NCBI RefSeq assembly: GCF_009861505.1
Contig: NZ_WTFT01000038.1
Span: forward strand, 1-64,000
Direction: 5' to 3'
DNA length: 64,000 nucleotides
Origin: Pseudomonas izuensis
Lineage (GTDB): Bacteria > Pseudomonadota > Gammaproteobacteria > Pseudomonadales > Pseudomonadaceae
In this document: piece by piece, positions 53,091 through 62,463 of the stretch
Layout of the letters: every line of letters starts with the position of its first letter
How positions within the stretch are numbered: position 1 is the stretch's first letter
Notes under the pieces: model-generated
What the model saw: only the letters and a program-made list of their open reading frames with translations
Told to the model about the DNA's origin: nothing
Database searches by the model: none
Translations under genes and position numbers: made by a program

Positions 53091-53154
53091 GCCGACAGAC
53101 CCTGCAACGCCTGATAGACTCCCCCTCGACTTCCCTCGCCAGTGAGCCTGCACC

Positions 53155-53751
53155 ATGCTCCATGTGTTGTTCAGCGTTTACCTGAAGATGCTGGTGCTCT
53201 ATAGCCCGTTCTTCGTGTTGTCCTGCTTCATCAGTCTGACCCGCGGCTACTCGCGCAAGGAACAACGTCGGCTGGCCTGGAAAGTGGCGATCGCCACCCT
53301 GGTCTCGAGTGTCTTGCTGTACCTGTTTGGCCGAGTGATTTTCAGCGTTTTCGGTATCACCGTGGACGCGTTCCGCATTGGTGCCGGCAGCGTGCTGTTC
53401 ATCTCCGCGCTGGGCATGGCCCAGGGTAAATCAGCGGTGCAAACCGACAACGTGCAACAGGATGTGACCATCGTCCCGCTGACCATCCCCCTGACGGTCG
53501 GCCCCGGCACCATCGGTGCCTTGCTGGTGATGGGCGTGAGCCAGCCGCATTGGGACGACAAGCTCACGGCCATCCTCAGCATTGCCCTGGCTAGCTTCAC
53601 GGTCGGTGTGGTGCTGTACCTGTCCAACCGCATCGAACGTATTCTCGGCGATCAGGGTTTGCAGATTGTCAGCCGGTTGATGGGGCTATTCGTGTGCGCG
53701 CTGGCGGCGCAGATTATCTTTACCGGAGTCAAGGGCTACCTGGTTCCGTAG
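53155..53751 (+). CDS. MarC family membrane protein
   Basis: A 198-residue inner-membrane protein with about six hydrophobic segments. Family motifs VPLTIPLTVGPGTIGALLVMG and the late GLQIVSRLMGLFVCALAAQI are clear. The family's transport role is unproven; the old link to multiple antibiotic resistance was withdrawn. It follows retS by 64 bases, as PA4857 follows retS in P. aeruginosa, and converges with the unknown gene at 53762. Confidence 0.9.
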   Translation: MLHVLFSVYLKMLVLYSPFFVLSCFISLTRGYSRKEQRRLAWKVAIATLVSSVLLYLFGRVIFSVFGITVDAFRIGAGSVLFISALGMAQGKSAVQTDNVQQDVTIVPLTIPLTVGPGTIGALLVMGVSQPHWDDKLTAILSIALASFTVGVVLYLSNRIERILGDQGLQIVSRLMGLFVCALAAQIIFTGVKGYLVP

Positions 53752-53761
53752 GTGCGGGCGG

Positions 53762-54577
53762 TCACTTGCGCCGGCTGAAGCGCTTGACCAAAACTTCCTT
53801 GCGATGCACACCAAGATACTCTTCGATCTCCGACTTGATTTCCGCATACCGGGCAGGGTTGAACGTGATGAACGACTTTCCGTGAAAGATATCGAGCGAA
53901 GAAGTCTTCCAGTCAACGAACAACAGCCCACCATCATTGCTCCCGCCCTGATGATCGATGGCCGCTATCGCAATCAGAATAATGCCATTCGGCATTTGCT
54001 CACAGGGTATGGTGGATAAGCGCACGCCTTCTGCACTTTTCGATTCCAGATTCAACAAGTTGATGGCTTCAGGTTCTTTCTTCAATGCCGTCAATGTTGA
54101 GTTCGTTACCGCACTGAGTACTGTAGCGCCTGGAATCGCGGCTTTTGCTGCCTCGATGGCGGCCTGAATAATATCAACCATGACATTATCCATCTGTATC
54201 TTCAGCGAAGTAGCGTTGTATTTGGAGAACCCTTTATCCGCGACAAAACATCCAAGATCTTCCATGCACTTGGCAAATGCATGGTACCAGGCCTTTGGAT
54301 CGCTATTGCCTGGCACTTCATAGTTCGCTTCCATCTTCGACATGGTGATCAGGTTTTCAATGATCGCCATGTTTTCGATACTTATCTTGTCGCCATAACC
54401 AATCAGACTGTTGCCCAGAACCAGCGCATCCAACTCTTTTGTCGGACTCGATGTCACCGTCGATACCAGCGACCTCGCACGTGGCCTTGCGGCCAATGCA
54501 CCCTTGCGTTTTTCAACGCACTCTCTGACAAACTCTATACTTTCCGAAACACTTACCGAGCTTTCAAAAACCTTCAT
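53762..54577 (-). CDS. Uncharacterised protein, distantly related to the one at 59391
   Basis: A 271-residue protein I cannot name. There is no signal peptide. N-terminal helices (VSESIEFVRECVEKRKGALA) are followed by DPKAWYHAFAKCMEDLGCFV, a long Ala/Ile-rich helix (VDIIQAAIEAAKAAIPG), TLTALKKEPEAINLLNLES, a beta-like stretch, then GLLFVDWKTSSLDIFHGKSF and a helical tail with IEEYLGVHRKEV. The same succession (W-L-x-E-x-F, a G-hydrophobic segment, a long helix, xLDALK, FLFLDW, a basic helical tail) appears in the protein at 59391. The gene and its upstream gap are AT-richer than its neighbours, suggesting acquisition. It breaks the synteny after marC. Confidence 0.65.
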   Translation of the reverse strand: MKVFESSVSVSESIEFVRECVEKRKGALAARPRARSLVSTVTSSPTKELDALVLGNSLIGYGDKISIENMAIIENLITMSKMEANYEVPGNSDPKAWYHAFAKCMEDLGCFVADKGFSKYNATSLKIQMDNVMVDIIQAAIEAAKAAIPGATVLSAVTNSTLTALKKEPEAINLLNLESKSAEGVRLSTIPCEQMPNGIILIAIAAIDHQGGSNDGGLLFVDWKTSSLDIFHGKSFITFNPARYAEIKSEIEEYLGVHRKEVLVKRFSRRK

Positions 54578-54766
54578 ATATAAAATCCCTTTATTAACAA
54601 ATAAACGCTCCTTCCAGGAACACTACCAACCTAACCCAACTTATTCAGGCCAACAACTTCAACAAAATACAGCATATGTACAACGCCAAACTTATTAACA
54701 CCAACCAGATCGCCCGATAAGTCGGGTGATCTGGTTTCGTTATAACGATGATTAATACAGGATTTA
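54578..54766. other. AT-rich gap between unknown gene and cobJ
   Basis: The first 100 bases hold the promoter side of the leftward unknown gene (TATATAAAATCC... near 54575-54590 on the plus strand). The rest contains the terminator at 54703. It is much richer in A and T than the cob genes beside it. Confidence 0.5.
54703..54736 (-). terminator. Terminator after cobJ
   Basis: A 15-bp stem with one G-U pair, AACCAGATCGCCCGA (54703-54717) against TCGGGTGATCTGGTT (54722-54736), and a 4-base loop. It lies 30 bases beyond the cobJ stop and ends the cobG-cobH-cobI-cobJ transcript. Confidence 0.75.
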
Positions 54767-56473
54767 TTACTGGATCGGAGTGAGTTTATCGCCATAGCTG
54801 CGCGGCGTGTACACCCACGGACGACCATTCGGGCAAGGAATGACCCGAGTCGTCGAAGACCCAATAAGCACCATGGTCCGCATGTCCACCTGATCGACAC
54901 TCAGTTCACCCAATGTGGTGACTCGCAAGGTCTGACCCGGGCGACCGATGTCCCGCCCCAGCACCACCGGCGTCTGAGGCTCGCGGTGTCGGGCCACGAT
55001 GTCCAGCGCCTGCCCGAGTTGCCATGGCCGGGAACGGGAGATCGGGTTGTAGAACGCCAGGGCCAGGTCGGCTTGAGCCGCCAGGTCCAGACGTTTTTCG
55101 ATGATCGACCAGGGCTTGAGGTTGTCCGACAGTGACAGTACGCAGAAGTCGTGGCCCAACGGCGCACCGGCCTGTGCAGCCGTTGCCAGTGAAGCGGAGA
55201 CTCCTGGGAGGATTTCCAGATCAACGCTGTGCCACGCCGCATCGGAGGACTCATGAAGTGCTTCAAGCACAGCGGCAGCCATGGCAAAAACGCCGGGATC
55301 GCCAGACGATACCACCACCACCGAGCGCCCTTGCGCCGCCAGTTCAAACGCGTGGCGTGCTCGCTGCATTTCCTCGCGGTTGTCGGTGCAATGCAGCACC
55401 TGATCGACTCGGAACGGTCCGGCCATGCGCACATAGGTTTCGTAACCCAGCACGTCATTGGCGCGAGCCAGTTCGGCTTTCACCGCCGGCACCATCAGCT
55501 CGGCGGCTCCCGGCCCCAGCCCCACCACCGCCAGACGTCCGCGAGGCCGGCCGATTTGCAACGGGTCCAGCGGTTGTTCGGCGACCGCAATGGCAATGGT
55601 GCTGTCACCCAGAATAGCTACAGGCTGCTCGATAGCGTTGCGGGCCAGCTCACTAACACCTGCGTCAGGGGCAAATCGCAATGGCACACCCAACTCGAGT
55701 GCTGCTTCACGCAACGTCGGGCTGGCCATTTCGGTATCGGCCGCCAACAGGCAAGCCACCGATTGCGCAGCGATCCCGGCCTTTTGCAAAGCCTCGCGGA
55801 CCCGACTCGGTACATCCACAATGCCGGCATTGACCGCCACCAGCACACACGTTGGATAGATCAGCAATTCGTTGGCCGCCGGCGTGCGTTCGACCGGACT
55901 GACATGCACCGCCAGCCGTGCACGGGCATCCTCAGGCAACTGCGCTTGTGCCAGCCAGGGGGCCGATCCTTCGATTCGTACCGTTTCACCGGCCAGCAAG
56001 TCGGAGACAAAACGCTTGCCCAGCTCCAGATCACCCAGCGTATAACCGCTGGGTGGATTGAGCAGGCAAGTGCCAAAACGCAGCTCACCGCTGGTGGTAA
56101 TGGCCGGCGCCACGCTCAACGCTGCGGCGATCTCTCGCGCCATCACGTTCACACCCCCCAGGCCACCGAGTAACGGCACCACCGCACTGCCGTCTTCAGC
56201 CACGGCCAACACCGGTGGCTCGGCCCCTTTCTCCAGCAACAGAGGCGCCAACGTACGGATTACGATCCCGGCCGCGCACAGGGCAATAATCGGCGTGTCC
56301 TGCTGATAAAGCTCACGCAGGGTCGCGCCGAACTCGTGATAGACACGGTCCACGCCATCAACCCGCCCGGCCAGGCCATGGATCAGGGCTCCGGGGTACA
56401 ACTGCGCAATGGTGCGTGCGGTGGCGAGGCTGCCATTGCCGAGAATGACAATCGCCGGAACTGGACGGGTCAT
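54767..56473 (-). CDS. cobJ: CbiG/CobE-CobJ fusion (precorrin-3B C17-methyltransferase)
   Basis: Cobalamin ring-contraction enzyme with a fused N-terminal domain, 568 residues. Residues 1 to about 310 are CbiG-like (IVILGNGSLATARTIAQL, IALCAAGIVIRTLAPLL, VVPLLGGLGGVNVMAREIA). The C-terminal ~255 residues are a precorrin methyltransferase (LAVVGLGPGAAELM, VVVSSGDPGVFAMAA, FYNPISRSRPWQL). The start at ATG 56473 overlaps the cobI stop (ATGA); GTG 56485 is a possible alternative. The same fusion exists in P. aeruginosa (PA2903). It ends the minus-strand cob operon. Confidence 0.92.
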   Translation of the reverse strand: MTRPVPAIVILGNGSLATARTIAQLYPGALIHGLAGRVDGVDRVYHEFGATLRELYQQDTPIIALCAAGIVIRTLAPLLLEKGAEPPVLAVAEDGSAVVPLLGGLGGVNVMAREIAAALSVAPAITTSGELRFGTCLLNPPSGYTLGDLELGKRFVSDLLAGETVRIEGSAPWLAQAQLPEDARARLAVHVSPVERTPAANELLIYPTCVLVAVNAGIVDVPSRVREALQKAGIAAQSVACLLAADTEMASPTLREAALELGVPLRFAPDAGVSELARNAIEQPVAILGDSTIAIAVAEQPLDPLQIGRPRGRLAVVGLGPGAAELMVPAVKAELARANDVLGYETYVRMAGPFRVDQVLHCTDNREEMQRARHAFELAAQGRSVVVVSSGDPGVFAMAAAVLEALHESSDAAWHSVDLEILPGVSASLATAAQAGAPLGHDFCVLSLSDNLKPWSIIEKRLDLAAQADLALAFYNPISRSRPWQLGQALDIVARHREPQTPVVLGRDIGRPGQTLRVTTLGELSVDQVDMRTMVLIGSSTTRVIPCPNGRPWVYTPRSYGDKLTPIQ

Positions 56474-57207
56474 CAGCCTTGCCACCTCTCGCCGGGAACG
56501 ATGATCAGCGAGAAGTACGGCGAGGACATCGGTTCGACCTGATCCAGCGGCACGATTTTCTGATTGGCCATGGTCGCGCGCTCGACGTAAAGCGCCCGTT
56601 CGGCCAGCCCGAGTTCTTCCAGCACCTGGCGAACCTTGGGAAAGTTGCGCCCCAACTTCATGATCACCGCGGCGTCGGCATCCGCCAGGCGACGCTTGAG
56701 TTCCTCGTGTGGCAGCACACCGGACAATACCGACAGGCTCTGATTGCGATACACCAGCGGCGCTCCGAGCACCGAAGCGCCACCGAGCATCGAGCAGACG
56801 CCCGGCACGACTTCGGCCTGATAGCGCTCGGCGAGCCGGTCGTGCAGATACATATAGGAACCGTAGAAGAACGGATCACCTTCGCAGATCACTGCCACGT
56901 CGCGACCTGCATCCAGATGCACGGCCAGTTGTTCACCGGCGGCATCGTAGAAATCACTGATCACTTGTTCGTAGGACAGCGGTGCAGGCAATGCCTCGGT
57001 GGTCACCGGGTAAACCAGCGGCAACAAGGTCTGGGCGTCCTGCAAATGCGCCTCGATGATGCCGAAGGCATTGCCCTTTTTGCCCTTGGCGACGAAGTAC
57101 GCCACCACCGGCGATTCACGCAATAGACGCAAGGCTTTGACCGTAATAAGTTCCGGGTCACCGGGGCCGACGCCAAGGCCGATCAAACGTCCAGGTTGTT
57201 GCATCAT
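56473..57207 (-). CDS. cobI: Precorrin-2 C20-methyltransferase CobI
   Basis: SAM-dependent enzyme making precorrin-3A, 244 residues. RLIGLGVGPGDPELITVKAL is the glycine-rich SAM loop; VAVICEGDPFFYGSYMYLHD and VVPGVCSMLGGASVLG are hallmarks of the CbiF/CobA-like methyltransferase fold. It overlaps cobH by 4 bases and cobJ by ATGA. Confidence 0.94.
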   Translation of the reverse strand: MMQQPGRLIGLGVGPGDPELITVKALRLLRESPVVAYFVAKGKKGNAFGIIEAHLQDAQTLLPLVYPVTTEALPAPLSYEQVISDFYDAAGEQLAVHLDAGRDVAVICEGDPFFYGSYMYLHDRLAERYQAEVVPGVCSMLGGASVLGAPLVYRNQSLSVLSGVLPHEELKRRLADADAAVIMKLGRNFPKVRQVLEELGLAERALYVERATMANQKIVPLDQVEPMSSPYFSLIIVPGERWQG

Positions 57208-57830
57208 TCGATCTCCGTGGCGAGGGCATTGACAGCGGCGGCGGCCATGGCGCTACCGCCCAGGCGACCTTGCATGATGACAAACGGCACGCCGCGACTG
57301 TCCGCCGCCAGCGCTGCCTTGGATTCGGCGGCGCCGACGAAACCCACCGGGAAGCCGAGGATCAGCGCCGGTTTCGGTGCGCCGGCATCGAGCATTTCCA
57401 GCAAATAGAACAGCGCTGTCGGCGCATTGCCGATCACCACCACACTGCCTTCCAGGTGCGGACGCCACAGCTCCAGCGCGGCAGCGGAGCGAGTGTTGCC
57501 CAACTCGCGGGCCAGTGCAGGAACGCTGTCATCACGCAGGGTGCAGATGACCGGATTGTTCGCCGGCAAACGCGCGCGGGTGATGCCTTCGGACACCATC
57601 CGCGCGTCGCATAAAATCGGCGCACCGGCCGCCAGCGCATCGCGCCCGGCCTTGCCCGCGCCTTCGGAAAACTGCAATCCGTCGATGGCATCGACCATGC
57701 CACAGGCGTGAATCACCCGCACCGCGAGTTTTTCCAGATCGGCCGGGATTCGCGCGAGGTTGGCCTCGGCACGAATGATCGCGAAGGAGTTGCGATAGAT
57801 CTCCTGACCGTCGCGGATGTAATCAAGCAT
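57204..57830 (-). CDS. cobH: Precorrin-8X methylmutase CobH
   Basis: Moves a methyl group from C11 to C12 to give hydrogenobyrinate; 208 residues. DYIRDGQEIYRNSFAIIRAE starts it; VIHACGMVDAIDGLQFSEGA carries the catalytic His; IGNAPTALFYLLEMLD and GFPVGFVGAAESKAAL are family blocks. ATG 57830 is inside the end of cobG (8-base overlap). The longer frame upstream is cobG read out of phase. Confidence 0.94.
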   Translation of the reverse strand: MLDYIRDGQEIYRNSFAIIRAEANLARIPADLEKLAVRVIHACGMVDAIDGLQFSEGAGKAGRDALAAGAPILCDARMVSEGITRARLPANNPVICTLRDDSVPALARELGNTRSAAALELWRPHLEGSVVVIGNAPTALFYLLEMLDAGAPKPALILGFPVGFVGAAESKAALAADSRGVPFVIMQGRLGGSAMAAAAVNALATEIE

Positions 57831-59145
57831 CAAGGGGGCTCCGTGAGCGGGCGTCGAGCAAGGCCGCGACCGCTTCAATAGTAAGATTGCGAGCGTGCAG
57901 CGCACCGAAACCGGGCTGCGCTGCATCGCGAAAATATAGATCGTAGTGACCGGGTGCGACGGCCAGCAACGTGGCGGGCGCGGTATGCGCGGCGGCACAA
58001 GAGCGAGGGCAGCCGCTCAGATGCACGCTCGGCGCATGCCCATGGCGTTGCAGCAACGCGGCCAGTTGCAGGGCATCGCCCTTGGTGTCCGCCAGGCTTT
58101 TGCCACAGCCGGTTGAGCCGCTGCAAGCGATCATCCGGGTCAACGGCTGGCCGGCTTGGCATGACAGGCCCAATTGCTCCAGACGTCGAATGACTTCAGC
58201 GCAGTCTTCATTGCGGACATTCGGCAATAGCAGACTTTGCCATGGCGTGAACCGCAGGCTGGCGTCGCCGAAATCATCGGCCAGTTGTGCAGCGCCCCGA
58301 AGCATCGCGGGGTCAAGCCGTCCCAGAGGCGGCACCGCACCCACGTATACAAAGCCAGGCTCAAGCTGGGGATAAGCGCCAATGTGCAGGACACTCGAAT
58401 TCGGGCTGCGTCGCCAATCGGGCATGACCTCAATGGAGACGCGCTGGGCCAGTCGAGTCAGAAGGTTTTCGATCGAGTGCTCGGCCAACAAATGACGCAT
58501 CCGTGTTTGCTCGGGACGCGCCCACTCCAGGAACAGCTCAAGCACCGCGATCACCAGGCCATGGCCTTCGCCCAGCGCGACCGAGCCTGCAGGCGCGTCC
58601 GTGGGGCAGCCCGCCAGACCGAACGCCAGCCGTTGCTCGCCGTCTCGCTCAAAGGCCGAGAGCCACAGGTCATGGGGATGCTCGAGCATTGCCAAAGCCT
58701 CACCGCCATCGAGCTGTACGGCAAATTTGGCGCTGAGGTCGTGGAACCGTTCGTGGCGTTGCACCGTGGCGAGAATCTGTTCTGCCAGCGACCGGGTGTC
58801 GAACAGCATCTGCCGATCGATCCCCGCAGCAGGACTGAGCATCAGATTGCGCACATCGTCCCCCGCCGCATGGCTTGGCCCCAATCCGGCGGCCAACAGG
58901 CTGTGGATCAATGCCGCCTGCTGGCTGCCGACGCCACGAATCTGCAGGTTGGCGCGGTTGGTCGCCTCGATCACGCCACCGGCATATCGCTCGGCTGCGT
59001 CAGCCACGGCAACAGCCTGCCGTGAGCTGATCGAGCCACCGTTGAGTTTGATCCGGCAAATACCGCCGTCCAGTGCCTGGACGATACGCAACAACCCCGG
59101 ACAGGCCGAAGGGCGTAAAGGGCTGGATGGCTGACGAGAGTCCAC
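57823..59145 (-). CDS. cobG: Precorrin-3B synthase CobG
   Basis: Oxygen-dependent monooxygenase of the aerobic cobalamin pathway, 440 residues, from the sulfite/nitrite reductase family. It has two ferredoxin-like halves. The 4Fe-4S cysteines lie in IACSGSTGCGKS and HLSGCPRSCA near the C terminus. GTG 59145 is the start. It is the first gene of the cobG-H-I-J operon and diverges from the plus-strand genes. No cobalamin riboswitch was recognised upstream. Confidence 0.9.
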   Translation of the reverse strand: MDSRQPSSPLRPSACPGLLRIVQALDGGICRIKLNGGSISSRQAVAVADAAERYAGGVIEATNRANLQIRGVGSQQAALIHSLLAAGLGPSHAAGDDVRNLMLSPAAGIDRQMLFDTRSLAEQILATVQRHERFHDLSAKFAVQLDGGEALAMLEHPHDLWLSAFERDGEQRLAFGLAGCPTDAPAGSVALGEGHGLVIAVLELFLEWARPEQTRMRHLLAEHSIENLLTRLAQRVSIEVMPDWRRSPNSSVLHIGAYPQLEPGFVYVGAVPPLGRLDPAMLRGAAQLADDFGDASLRFTPWQSLLLPNVRNEDCAEVIRRLEQLGLSCQAGQPLTRMIACSGSTGCGKSLADTKGDALQLAALLQRHGHAPSVHLSGCPRSCAAAHTAPATLLAVAPGHYDLYFRDAAQPGFGALHARNLTIEAVAALLDARSRSPLDA

Positions 59146-59390
59146 AGGATGACCGGTACGATATGAAGGGCTGCATTATGCCTGCTTTGCCCGGCGGGAT
59201 GAAAAGTCCAGGCAGCTTGACGACGAAAAGCGCTTGTTCCTGCCGTACTGCCAATTGCACGACTCAGTGCACGCGACAAAGGCTAACAGCAAGAATCAAT
59301 TCATCCGCGCACGCTCATTCAAACCGTACGCCCTCACCTGTACTTTGCACTGGCAAGCCAATCATCACTTCCGATAGCTCAGGTAAAAAC

Positions 59391-60044
59391 ATGGACAGAG
59401 AAATACCGAATGGAATCTTGACCGGCCCCAACCTGGTTTCCTGCATAGGGGATCTTTCATCGCAGGATTACGACGATCTTGGCCACTGCACACAGATCGC
59501 CACGAGGTCTGCCGACATGCTCTGCAGCCGATTCACCGACTCGACAAAGTGGCTGCATGAATATGTTGTCACCCTGGATTTTTTTGGCTGGTCGGTGTTT
59601 GAAGATGCCATCACTACCCGCACTCGCCATGCCTTATCGACCAACGTTGCAGAGTTTTTGGTCCAAAGCGCTCAACGTATGCAGGACACCAGACAAGGCA
59701 ACGCCATGATCGACACGCTCGACGCACTGAAACCCCAAAAGCCGGCGCTTTATTCGCTGGATGAAGAGAGCCTTATGGGACAGCGTTTTCAAGTCATTCC
59801 TGCCCGGTACGATTCAAAGGGATTCCTTGAGGTGGCAGTGTTTAATCTTGAGTTGGTGACACGGACGAGAAAAAGCAATTTCCTGTTTCTGGATTGGGAG
59901 GATCCGGCCACAACAATCATCCAGCACCGGGCTTTCCTTAAACTGGATAAACGAATATTTGAATCAAGAAGAGCGCTCATCGAGAAAAAGAGGCATGAGA
60001 TCGCCATGCAGCGATTCGATCTGCGAAAAGAACAGATGGGCTAA
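59391..60044 (+). CDS. Uncharacterised protein, distantly related to the one at 53762
   Basis: A 217-residue protein lacking a signal peptide. It runs DSTKWLHEYVVTLDFFGWSV, a helical stretch, MIDTLDALKPQKPALYSLDE, a beta-like region (RFQVIPARYDSKGFLEVAVF), SNFLFLDWEDPATTIIQHRA and a basic helical tail. These blocks line up in order with those of the protein at 53762. ATG 59391 has only a weak site (AGG). It sits between cobG and cobL, breaking the otherwise conserved cobG/cobL spacing, and is AT-richer than they are. Function unknown. Confidence 0.65.
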   Translation: MDREIPNGILTGPNLVSCIGDLSSQDYDDLGHCTQIATRSADMLCSRFTDSTKWLHEYVVTLDFFGWSVFEDAITTRTRHALSTNVAEFLVQSAQRMQDTRQGNAMIDTLDALKPQKPALYSLDEESLMGQRFQVIPARYDSKGFLEVAVFNLELVTRTRKSNFLFLDWEDPATTIIQHRAFLKLDKRIFESRRALIEKKRHEIAMQRFDLRKEQMG

Positions 60045-60161
60045 ATTCCCTGCGACGTTGAAAAGCTTGAAGTACTGTCGGCGCGCTATGATGCGCAACC
60101 GCCAGACCGATTCGAAACGGCACGGTGATGATCAGCTTTCGATTGATAGTAGAGGAACAGC

Positions 60162-61373
60162 ATGACCCCCTGGCTGACAGTGGTAGGCATCGGAGAAGAA
60201 GGCTTCAAGGGTCTTGGCAAAAACGCCCGACACACTCTGCTGAACGCCTCGCGGATCATTGGCGCACAACGGCAGCTGGATTTGTTGCCTGCCTGCATCC
60301 GGGGTGAGCGCCAACTGTGGCCCAGCCCATTCTCCCTTGAGCCGGTATTGGCGCAACGCGGCAAGCCTGTCTGCGTCCTGGCCAGCGGCGATCCGATGTT
60401 CTTCGGGGTGGGGGCCAGTCTCGCCCGGCAACTGTCCAGCGATGAAATGCTGATTCTGCCCGCCCCCTCTTCCTGCTCGCTCGCCGCTGCCCGAATGGGT
60501 TGGCCTTTGCAAGACGTGGTCACGCTTTCGGTGGTTGCCCGCCCCCTCGCCGCGCTCAGTGCCCAGTTGTTCAGCGGCGTACGCTTGCTGGTGTTGAGTA
60601 ACGACGGTCACAGCCCTGCCGCCATCGCCGCGCTATTGCGTGAGCGTGGCTTCGGTCCGAGCCGCCTTACCGTGCTGGAGCACCTGGGCGGTGAAGCCGA
60701 GCGGCGTATCGATGGCATTGCCAGCGATTGGGCCGATTGCGCCATCGCCGACTTGAACCTGATTGCCATCGACTGCATCGCTGAACCGAATACCCCACGC
60801 CTGTCGCGCCTGGCCGGGCTGCCTGATTCGGCGTTCAAGCATGACGGCCAACTGACCAAGCGCGACGTACGCGCGATAACCCTCGCCCGCCTGGCCCCGG
60901 TGCCCGGCGAACTGTTGTGGGATGTCGGCGCCGGCAGCGGTTCGATCGGCATCGAATGGATGCGCGCCCATCCGAGTTGCCGGGCGCTGGCCATCGAGGC
61001 CGATAACGGACGGCAGCTGTTGATCGAGCACAACCGCGATGCCCTCGGCGTGCCCGGCCTGCAACTGGTTCGCGGCCGTGCCCCGCACGCCCTCGACGGG
61101 CTCGAACGTCCGGACGCCATCTTCATCGGTGGCGGTGTCACCCGCGAAGGCGTATTGGACAGCTGCTGGGCCGCCCTCAAACCGGGCGGCCGACTGATCG
61201 CCAACGCGGTCACGCTGCAAAGTGAAATGACCCTGATGGCATGGCGTGAACAACATGGCGGGGAACTGACGCGCATCCATATCGCTCAGGCGCAACCGCT
61301 GGGCGACTTCGATACCTGGCGCCAGGCATTGCCGATCACCCTGCTGGATATGACGAAACCACTCGATGCGTGA
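60162..61373 (+). CDS. cobL: Precorrin-6Y C5,15-methyltransferase CobL
   Basis: Bifunctional methyltransferase and decarboxylase, 403 residues. The N-terminal CbiE-like half (TVVGIGEEGFKGLGKNAR, VCVLASGDPMFFGVGASLA) is followed by a CbiT-like half with the SAM loop LLWDVGAGSGSIGIEWMRA (about 248-266). A good GAGGA ribosome site precedes ATG 60162. cbiD begins 8 bases before its stop. Confidence 0.94.
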   Translation: MTPWLTVVGIGEEGFKGLGKNARHTLLNASRIIGAQRQLDLLPACIRGERQLWPSPFSLEPVLAQRGKPVCVLASGDPMFFGVGASLARQLSSDEMLILPAPSSCSLAAARMGWPLQDVVTLSVVARPLAALSAQLFSGVRLLVLSNDGHSPAAIAALLRERGFGPSRLTVLEHLGGEAERRIDGIASDWADCAIADLNLIAIDCIAEPNTPRLSRLAGLPDSAFKHDGQLTKRDVRAITLARLAPVPGELLWDVGAGSGSIGIEWMRAHPSCRALAIEADNGRQLLIEHNRDALGVPGLQLVRGRAPHALDGLERPDAIFIGGGVTREGVLDSCWAALKPGGRLIANAVTLQSEMTLMAWREQHGGELTRIHIAQAQPLGDFDTWRQALPITLLDMTKPLDA

Positions 61374-62463
61374 CGAAACCGCCGAACAACCCGCGCCACT
61401 GCGCAGTGGCTTGACCACGGGCAGCTGCGCCACCGCAACCTGCCTCGCCGCGGCTCGCCTGCTGCTCGCCGGCACCCCGGCGGACGCGGTGCAAATCGTC
61501 TTGCCCAAGGGCAAACAGGTGCAGATGCGCCTGGAATTCTGTCGGCTGACGGACGACAGTGCCGAGGCCGGGACGATCAAGGATGCCGGCGACGATCCCG
61601 ACGTCACCCACGGTGCCCTGCTCTATTCCCAGGTACGCCTGCGCGCCGAGCCGGGCATTGGTTTCAATGCGGGACGCGGCGTCGGCACAGTGACCCGCCC
61701 TGGGCTGGTGCTGGGTGTCGGCGAACCGGCGATCAACCCGGTGCCGCGCAAAATGATCACCGATCACCTGACCCAACTCGCCGGCGAACTGGGCTATGGC
61801 GGCGGTTTCGAGGTCACGGTCAACGTCGAAAACGGCGAGGCCCTGGCGCTGAAAACCATGAACCCGCGCCTGGGAATTCTCGGTGGTCTGTCGATCCTCG
61901 GTACCAGTGGCATTGTCCGCCCGTTCTCCTGCGCGGCCTACATTGCCTCGATCCACCAGGGCATCGATGTGGCGAAGACCAACGGCTACCTGCACATTGC
62001 CGCGTGCACCGGCAACGCCAGCGAAGACACCATGCGCCGGGTCTACAACCTGCCGGAAATCGCCTTGATCGAGATGGGCGACTTCGTCGGTGCGGTGCTC
62101 AAACACCTGCGCAAGGTGCCGGTGGACAGACTCAGTATTTGTGGCGGCTTCGGCAAGATCAGCAAGCTGGCGGCCGGGCACATGGACCTGCACAGTCGGC
62201 ATTCGAGCATCGACCTGCCACAACTGGCCGAATGGGCCGCGGCGATCGGCGCCGATACGGCGTTGCAGCAAGGCATCCGCGAGGCCAACACCAGTCAGCA
62301 AGCCCTGGCCATGGCCAGCGCCGCCGGCGTTGCTCTCGGTGATGCGGTGTGCCGACATGCCCTGGACTTTGCCCGCGGTGTGGTGCCATCGCAGGTTCAG
62401 GTCGAAGTGTTTGCCATCGATCGCCAAGGCGGGATCGTTGGCCATGCCGGAGCTTTTCAATGA
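61366..62463 (+). CDS. cbiD: Cobalt-precorrin-5B C1-methyltransferase CbiD
   Basis: C1-methyltransferase usually of the anaerobic route, 365 residues. LRSGLTTGSCATATCLAAAR is the family start; NAGRGVGTVTRPGLVLGVGE, GLSILGTSGIVRPFSCAAYI and CTGNASEDTMRRVYNLPE follow. It replaces CobF here, in a pathway that also holds the oxygen-dependent CobG. It overlaps cobL by 8 bases and cobK by ATGA. Confidence 0.94.
   Translation: MRDETAEQPAPLRSGLTTGSCATATCLAAARLLLAGTPADAVQIVLPKGKQVQMRLEFCRLTDDSAEAGTIKDAGDDPDVTHGALLYSQVRLRAEPGIGFNAGRGVGTVTRPGLVLGVGEPAINPVPRKMITDHLTQLAGELGYGGGFEVTVNVENGEALALKTMNPRLGILGGLSILGTSGIVRPFSCAAYIASIHQGIDVAKTNGYLHIAACTGNASEDTMRRVYNLPEIALIEMGDFVGAVLKHLRKVPVDRLSICGGFGKISKLAAGHMDLHSRHSSIDLPQLAEWAAAIGADTALQQGIREANTSQQALAMASAAGVALGDAVCRHALDFARGVVPSQVQVEVFAIDRQGGIVGHAGAFQ

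Noticed and set aside
59146..59390. Possible cobalamin riboswitch between cobG and the unknown gene
   Set aside because: I could not find a convincing B12-box or the characteristic stem pattern on either strand, so none is claimed.
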